Shown one piece after another: positions 59,566-64,000 of a stretch of 64,000 bases of DNA; position 1 is the first letter of the stretch, and every line of letters starts with the position of its first letter. The stretch is from CAVSNH01 sp963729275. Lineage in GTDB: Bacteria > Actinomycetota > Acidimicrobiia > Acidimicrobiales > RAAP-2. The position numbers were made by a program, and so were the translations under genes. Below the pieces are notes generated by a model that saw nothing but the letters and a program-made list of their open reading frames with translations, made no database searches and was not told where the DNA came from. The stretch lies in NCBI GenBank assembly GCA_963729275.1, contig CAVSNH010000014.1, positions 186,001 to 250,000 on the forward strand. Reading direction: 5' to 3'.

Positions 59566-61731
59566 GTGGACAGGAGACTCTTCCTCAAGTTGCTGGGGGT
59601 AGGCACGGGGTCAGTGGCCTTGGCCTCAACCGGGAACCACTTTCTGACGCCTGCTGTCGCGCAAGCTGCGGTAGGGAGTAATACTGCCGACGCGGCGGTA
59701 TCGGACTTCATTGCTAACCCGCCCTTCTCGTTCAATTACGCCGGACAGCCGTCGGCGAGCCTCTTGCCACGGTGGCGGGCAACAAGGCGCAAAATCAGCT
59801 CCTCGCCGGGGCGCTCCGAGGAGTTGGTCACGTGGCGGGCGCCGTCGGGAGAGCTTCAGGTACAAGCGGCGGTCGTTGTTTACGAGACCTTCGGGGCGAT
59901 CGAATGGACAGTGTCCTTCGCCAACCCTTCATCGACTACCTCACAGCAGTTGAACGCCGTGCTGGCCGCTGACACCATCATCAACGGGTCACCCAGGGCA
60001 CCATATGCCCTTCACCATTTCAATGGCAGCGCGCAGCAAGCCGATGACTACGCGCCGCAGACTTCGCAGCTGGTGCCGGGTAAGGCGCAACTTCTTTTCC
60101 CTCTGGGCGGTCGGCCGTCGAACGGCACGTGGCCCTATTTCAATATCTCTTGGGACGACCAGGGGGTCATGGTCGCCGTCGGATGGCCAGGGCAATGGAC
60201 CACCCAAATGCTGGTCAACGAGCATGAAGGCCTGCGCATCAAAGCCGCGATGACGTCTGCCGACCCACTGCTGAACAGTTATGGGGACATCGCCGACGCG
60301 ATGCTCTTGGATACCTTCTTGGAAGCAGGCGAGGAGGTTCGGACCCCCCTCATCGTCCTTATGCCATGGAGCGCCGATAGCTGGTTGGTCGCACAGAACA
60401 AGTGGCGGAGATGGATGGTCGACTACAACTTGCCGCGCTTTGGGGGGACCCTCCCGACACCCATAACACCCACAACCGGCGGCCTGAGCTTATTCCCTGA
60501 CCAGTCAGGAGAACTCTCAGCAATCGATTCCTATGTTCGGCGGGGGACCACCAGGGACCACGGTGGCTTCTATACACATTGGTGGGTGGATGCCGGGTGG
60601 TATGCCATTCCGAGCGGGTTACCCGACGGTTTTTCCCAGCAATGGACCAATGGTGTAGGAAACTGGTTCCCGGACCCGAAGCGCTTCCCGGACGGTATGA
60701 GGCCAACATTCCAGCGGGCCATGGATCATGACATGAAGTCTTTGTTATGGAGCGAGCCGGAGCGGGTGGGAATTTTAACTGAGCTGTTCGAAAAGCACCG
60801 GGATTGGCTCATCCCACCGCCGGACCCCGCCTCAGACCCCAGCTTCCTCCTCGACTTCGGTAACGTCGACGCTTGGGCCTGGTTAGTGGAGCACTTCGAC
60901 ACCATCATTACCAACCAGGCCGCTTCGGGCCACGAATTAGACGTGTTCCGCCAGGACTTCAACATGGACCCGCTCGACTACTGGAACGCGAAAGACGTGC
61001 CGGGCCGCATCGGGATGACGCAGGTGAAACACGTGATCGGCCATCTCGCCTTTTGGGACGAGTTGCGCAAGCGCCATCCTCACCTTTGGATAGACAGCTG
61101 CGCATCGGGTGGCCGCCGCAACGACCTCGAGACGATGCGCCGCTCGGTCCCTCTGTTACGGAGCGATTACCAGTTCGAGCCGACCGGTAACCAGTGTCAG
61201 ACCTATGGCATATCCCTATGGCTCCCCTACTACGGGACAGGAGTGGGGCCCCAAACCACCAATAACGGTGCATGGGGTCCGGGCCAGTACGTGGTGCGTA
61301 GCTCCCTCGCCCCGAGCTATGCGTCGAGTGTCGACGTGGGAACCGCGAGCGAGGAAGACTGGGCGCTGCTTCGCAGGATGAACGAGGAATTCGTGCGCAT
61401 ACAAGACGACCTGTTGTACAGCGATTTCTATCCTCTGACGGAGTTCAGCCTGGAGGATGACGTATGGATGGCATTCCAATTTGACCGTCCCGCGGCGGGG
61501 AGCGGTGTTGTCCTTGTTTTTCGAAGGTCCGACGCCGAGGCGACAACGATGCGATTTATCCTGCACGGCTTGGATGTCGGCTGGCAATATCGGATCGAAA
61601 ACTTCGACCTGAGCAGCAAGGAACTGCTATCCGGCAAGAGCCTGATGCGGCAGGGCCTGGAGTTTTCGCTTTTGGAAGCGCCAGCGTCGGCCATTGTGCA
61701 TTACGAGCGCCAGTCCGGTAGGTCGGCCTAG
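59566..61731 (+). CDS. Tat-exported GH36-like alpha-galactosidase
   Basis: 721 residues from GTG 59566; GGGAG is ten bases upstream. DRRLFLKLLG with an ALASTGNHFL and AVAQAA cleavage site is a twin-arginine signal. N-terminal beta-sandwich up to about 300, then the catalytic barrel: WWVDAGWY, a nucleophile Asp in DVFRQDFNM and DSCASGGRRNDLE with the acid/base Asp, the pattern of GH36/GH27 alpha-galactosidases. The C-terminal beta-domain ends near 700. Exported, folded, it would remove terminal alpha-galactose from plant or microbial glycans. Confidence 0.88.
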   Translation: MDRRLFLKLLGVGTGSVALASTGNHFLTPAVAQAAVGSNTADAAVSDFIANPPFSFNYAGQPSASLLPRWRATRRKISSSPGRSEELVTWRAPSGELQVQAAVVVYETFGAIEWTVSFANPSSTTSQQLNAVLAADTIINGSPRAPYALHHFNGSAQQADDYAPQTSQLVPGKAQLLFPLGGRPSNGTWPYFNISWDDQGVMVAVGWPGQWTTQMLVNEHEGLRIKAAMTSADPLLNSYGDIADAMLLDTFLEAGEEVRTPLIVLMPWSADSWLVAQNKWRRWMVDYNLPRFGGTLPTPITPTTGGLSLFPDQSGELSAIDSYVRRGTTRDHGGFYTHWWVDAGWYAIPSGLPDGFSQQWTNGVGNWFPDPKRFPDGMRPTFQRAMDHDMKSLLWSEPERVGILTELFEKHRDWLIPPPDPASDPSFLLDFGNVDAWAWLVEHFDTIITNQAASGHELDVFRQDFNMDPLDYWNAKDVPGRIGMTQVKHVIGHLAFWDELRKRHPHLWIDSCASGGRRNDLETMRRSVPLLRSDYQFEPTGNQCQTYGISLWLPYYGTGVGPQTTNNGAWGPGQYVVRSSLAPSYASSVDVGTASEEDWALLRRMNEEFVRIQDDLLYSDFYPLTEFSLEDDVWMAFQFDRPAAGSGVVLVFRRSDAEATTMRFILHGLDVGWQYRIENFDLSSKELLSGKSLMRQGLEFSLLEAPASAIVHYERQSGRSA

Positions 61732-61733
61732 GC

Positions 61734-61761
61734 AGCGGCACGCCGAGAGCGTCGTGCTGCT
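61734..61761 (+). terminator. Imperfect hairpin after the GH36-like gene
   Basis: AGCGGCACG (61734-61742) pairs with CGTGCTGCT (61753-61761) with one G-U pair, three bases past the stop. Confidence 0.4.
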
Positions 61762-62089
61762 CGGCCGGGGGAAGCGAGCGTCGCGCATCCCGTTTGTCAA
61801 GTGGCGTTTGTTGGTGGCGCCGGCCACGGGGTCTGGCTCTCTCGATAACTGTCGCTCCGCTGGGCTGACCTCAATGCGATTTGCCGACACCGTCCGGGTC
61901 CTATTCTGCGAAACGCGTGGCCTCATAAGAGCTCGCCCTCGTAGCCGAGTGGCTCGTCATTGTTCTGCCCGCTGTTTTCACTCCAGAGCCTCCCAAAAGG
62001 GCTTGACAGGTAATAGGAGCGTCGTAGCCACACGCGACGTTCGGGGTCACCCTCAGCGCAAGCTGAGCCGATGTTCTGGGACACTCCCT
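61762..62089. other. Intergenic stretch with promoter-like TTGACA
   Basis: About 330 bases. TTGACA at 62004-62009 with TAGCCA 16 bases on is only a weak promoter match. A small stem CTCAGC/GCTGAG at about 62054-62069 lies near the end of the small gene that follows on the opposite strand. No gene seen. Confidence 0.3.
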
Positions 62090-62308
62090 CTAGGCGGGTG
62101 GAGGGTCTGTCGACGGCGGAATGATCTCGTCGAGTTTCGCTTGGACATCTCGAAGAAGGATCTGAAGATCCTTTCGGAACTCCCGCGACGATGACCCTTG
62201 GTTGGCAAGAGCGATCTGCTCCTGAGTGTCCTTTATCGTCTTGCGAAGAGCGTCGGCCTCAGCCTGCTCCTTGGGCGAGAGGACCCTGGGGTAGTCATCT
62301 GGAGTCAT
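62090..62308 (-). CDS. Small coiled-coil protein
   Basis: 72 residues. Lys/Glu/Ala-rich helix (SPKEQAEADALRKTIKDTQ, RKDLQILLRDVQAKLDEII) with heptad spacing and a Pro-rich ending (PPSTDPPPA). ATG 62308; no ribosome site, so perhaps leaderless. No family; two similar helices suggest a dimeric coiled coil. Confidence 0.6.
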   Translation of the reverse strand: MTPDDYPRVLSPKEQAEADALRKTIKDTQEQIALANQGSSSREFRKDLQILLRDVQAKLDEIIPPSTDPPPA

Positions 62309-62576
62309 CCAAATAAAGGCTATCGCCGTGGCCGCCTGGGTTCACCAGGCGACGGCTCCCCGAGCCAGCGATCGGGGCACCTCTACCACCCACTCCCGCC
62401 ACGTACCGCCGCCCGGATTGATACATCGTGCGACCGGGCCCCGAGCGCCGGGCTGCCACTGTGCCAGGGCCACGATCGTGGATCGGTGCTTCCACCGCGC
62501 GACACTTAGATCGAAGTTGCGACCAGGTTTTTCTGGTCGAGGTAAGCGTTTCCGGTCATTGTGGGGTTAAGGGGTT
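62309..62576. other. Divergent intergenic region
   Basis: About 270 bases between the small coiled-coil gene and the sigma-factor gene. No trusted frame. A run AAGCGTTTCCGG before the sigma start may be part of an ECF-type promoter, but no clear box pair was found. Confidence 0.3.
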
Positions 62577-63074
62577 GTGAGTCGAGATAACCCAGAGTTC
62601 GCCGAGTTCTTCGAGGCGAGCTGGGAACCCTGTCTGCGGGCGGTGGCCGCAAGCACCGGCAACATGACGCTGGCCGAGGACCAGACCGCCGAGGCCTTCG
62701 CCCGGGCCTACGCGTCCTGGCACAAGATCCGCCATCATCCAGCCCCGAGGGCCTGGATAGTCCGCACCGCGCTCAACGCCGGGGCGTCCTGGTGGCACCG
62801 GCGTAGCAAGGAAACTGCGTTGACCAGTCTTGACATCGCGGCAGTTGACAGCCCGGGGACCGGCTTGGACGCTGTCGTGCTCACAGCGCTCCGCCGCCTG
62901 CCAGCCCGCCAGCGGGAGGTCATCGCGCTGCGTGTCTTCCTCGACCTGGACATCGAAACGACCGCCAGGCAACTCGGCATCGCGCCGGGAACCGTCCGGG
63001 CTCACTTATCACGAGCCACGACAGCCCTTCGCAGCGAAGACGCCCTCGCAACGACCACGGAGGTCAAACTATGA
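62577..63074 (+). CDS. ECF sigma factor (SigE-type)
   Basis: 165 residues from GTG 62577. Region 2: LAEDQTAEAFARAYASWHKIRHH; region 4: ALRRLPARQREVIALRVFLDL and the recognition helix APGTVRAHLSRATTAL. Small factor with no extra domain. Its stop overlaps the next gene start as ATGA, so it is translated together with the membrane protein that follows, the usual sigma/anti-sigma pairing. Confidence 0.9.
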   Translation: MSRDNPEFAEFFEASWEPCLRAVAASTGNMTLAEDQTAEAFARAYASWHKIRHHPAPRAWIVRTALNAGASWWHRRSKETALTSLDIAAVDSPGTGLDAVVLTALRRLPARQREVIALRVFLDLDIETTARQLGIAPGTVRAHLSRATTALRSEDALATTTEVKL

Positions 63075-63757
63075 ACCACGACGACAACCCGATCGACAGC
63101 GCCTTGGCACTGGATCTGCGCGACGCCCTGTCTGAACTGGCCGTCCCCGACCGGCCACCGCTGACGACGATCACGAGCAGGGGACGCGCCCACCAGCGGC
63201 GGCGGCTCGCCGGCTTCGCCGCTACCGCTGCCGTGGCGGCCGCGGCACTGGCAGTCACGCTGACTGGTGCTCTCGGTGCGAGCCCTGTCCAGAACACGGC
63301 CGGAATCCACACCGCAGCCTCCGCTCATAGCCCGGCCACGATCCCGGCCCCAGCCTTCATCCTCACGAGCAATGTCAACGGCACCGACACGCTAACCCTG
63401 ACCATGAATCAGATACTCGATCCCGCCACCCTCCAGCAGGCACTCACCCAACACGGCATCCCGGCTCTGGTCAAGGCCGACACTTACTGCACCTCCAACC
63501 CCGCGCCACCCGACCCGGTTAGCGCCGGCGTCCTGTCCACCCAGCTACCCAGCGGGGTGCCTCACACAATGGTGCCAGCGCCAAACGGCCCAGCACCCAG
63601 TGAGGTGCAGCAGATGGCCGCCCACACCGAGACAGTGATCAATCCTGCGGCCATGCCCTCTGGGACCGAGCTGTTCTTCGGCTACTCCAACAGCATCCAC
63701 GCAGTGTCCACCGACCTCATCTACACCAACTCTTATACCTGCAGCAGAAATCCGTAG
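63071..63757 (+). CDS. Membrane protein with anti-sigma-like position, no ZAS motif
   Basis: 228 residues. Basic cytoplasmic head (about 1-48, ending RGRAHQRRRL), one transmembrane helix at about 49-70 (ATAAVAAAALAVTLTGALGA), then an outside domain rich in Thr, Pro and Ala with three Cys (ADTYCTSNP, TNSYTCSRNP). The overlap with the ECF sigma gene suggests that it restrains that sigma factor, yet the head has no HxxxCxxC zinc motif, so the contact must differ from ZAS proteins. Confidence 0.7.
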   Translation: MNHDDNPIDSALALDLRDALSELAVPDRPPLTTITSRGRAHQRRRLAGFAATAAVAAAALAVTLTGALGASPVQNTAGIHTAASAHSPATIPAPAFILTSNVNGTDTLTLTMNQILDPATLQQALTQHGIPALVKADTYCTSNPAPPDPVSAGVLSTQLPSGVPHTMVPAPNGPAPSEVQQMAAHTETVINPAAMPSGTELFFGYSNSIHAVSTDLIYTNSYTCSRNP

Positions 63758-63879
63758 CCGGGCGCAGTCGAGACAAACAGATCGAAGTGTTCGGCCAACG
63801 GCCGACCCTTTGGGTCCGCTGACCAACGGGCGTTGCGGAAAATGGCTTGGGTACGGTGCCCCTCAAGTGATGCGATGAA

Positions 63880-63898
63880 GGAGCGGGGCCTCCGCTCC
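63880..63898 (+). terminator. Hairpin in the leader of the last gene
   Basis: GGAGCGG (63880-63886) pairs with CCGCTCC (63892-63898), loop GGCCT. It lies 21 bases before the next start and could end the previous transcript or act as a leader element. Confidence 0.45.
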
Positions 63899-63919
63899 CT
63901 GTGAAAGTGGAGGCCCGCG

Positions 63920-64000
63920 ATGAGTGCCGACCTTCTGTACGAATCCGCTGCCCCGCCGAACCGCCCATGCAGTCCAGCTGGAGTAGCCCCTGTTGTCGAC
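63920..64000 (+). CDS. Start of an unidentified gene, C-terminus off window
   Basis: ATG 63920 with GGAGG seven bases upstream opens a frame that stays open to the window end (MSADLLYESAAPPNRP ...). Too short to identify. The clean ribosome site is the main reason to call it. Confidence 0.5.
   Translation, partial: MSADLLYESAAPPNRPCSPAGVAPVVD

Noticed and set aside
61985..62089. Insertion-sequence end suggested by GGGACACTCCC-type sequence
   Set aside because: No second end, no transposase and no direct repeat were found.

Overview
The window is high-GC chromosomal DNA from an actinobacterium, most likely a soil member of Acidimicrobiia or a related uncultured lineage. The reasons are GTG/TTG starts and GC-rich third positions, a deazaflavin (F420)-type reductase, an ECF41 sigma factor beside a carboxymuconolactone-decarboxylase gene, several ECF sigma/anti-sigma pairs, a DUF98 chorismate-lyase-like protein, a DUF35/thiolase-like pair, and secreted proteins built from the GYW..DGGVFAFGDA repeat that is common in Acidimicrobiia. 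No rRNA, tRNA, CRISPR array or phage module was found. The taxonomic call is inference.

Layout. 1-9.7 kb: a secreted subtilase-fold protease (cut by the window edge) with a sedolisin-like active site, then housekeeping enzymes (GNAT, crotonase, DUF4214-like methyltransferase, alkyltransferase-like DNA repair protein, quinone oxidoreductase, VOC protein), a polytopic membrane protein and a DUF98 protein. 9.8-15.9 kb: a lipoprotein coupled to an LPG-synthase-type flippase; an ECF sigma/zinc anti-sigma pair; an ECF41 sigma factor divergent from a CMD and a DDN-type reductase gene. 15.9-27.9 kb: aldehyde dehydrogenase, TetR-like regulator, secreted lipase, lipoprotein GH78 rhamnosidase, GNAT, a beta-helix surface protein whose signal peptide is out of frame at a G6 tract, a double-hotdog thioesterase and an aldo/keto reductase. 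28.0-31.8 kb: an operon of ABC ATPase, ABC permease, histidine kinase and response regulator with overlapping junctions.

32-56 kb is different. Small unrelated enzymes alternate with large secreted repeat proteins (NHL/SMP-30-like, GYW-repeat, seven-bladed YVTN, RCC1, PQQ fragment) and at least seven broken genes or fragments (Coq4-like, SRPBCC, RCC1, RidA, metallo-beta-lactamase, PQQ and others). Just downstream of several stop codons here lies a short sequence shared between otherwise unrelated loci: a small GC hairpin, then a core GCCGRCTGTGGG, ending near GTTATC. It is read in the same direction as the gene before it. I regard this dispersed 3'-flank element, together with the scrambled gene content, as the most interesting candidate for something undescribed. 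An intact IS256-family insertion with an 8-bp target duplication sits at 56.3-57.8 kb.

57.9-64 kb: a GH1/GH5-type glycosidase, a Tat-exported GH36-like alpha-galactosidase, a small coiled-coil protein, a third ECF sigma factor overlapping a membrane anti-sigma-like gene, and the start of another gene. The extracellular glycosidases, lipase, adhesin-like repeat proteins and envelope-stress sigma factors together suggest a saprophyte that invests in its surface and in polymer breakdown.
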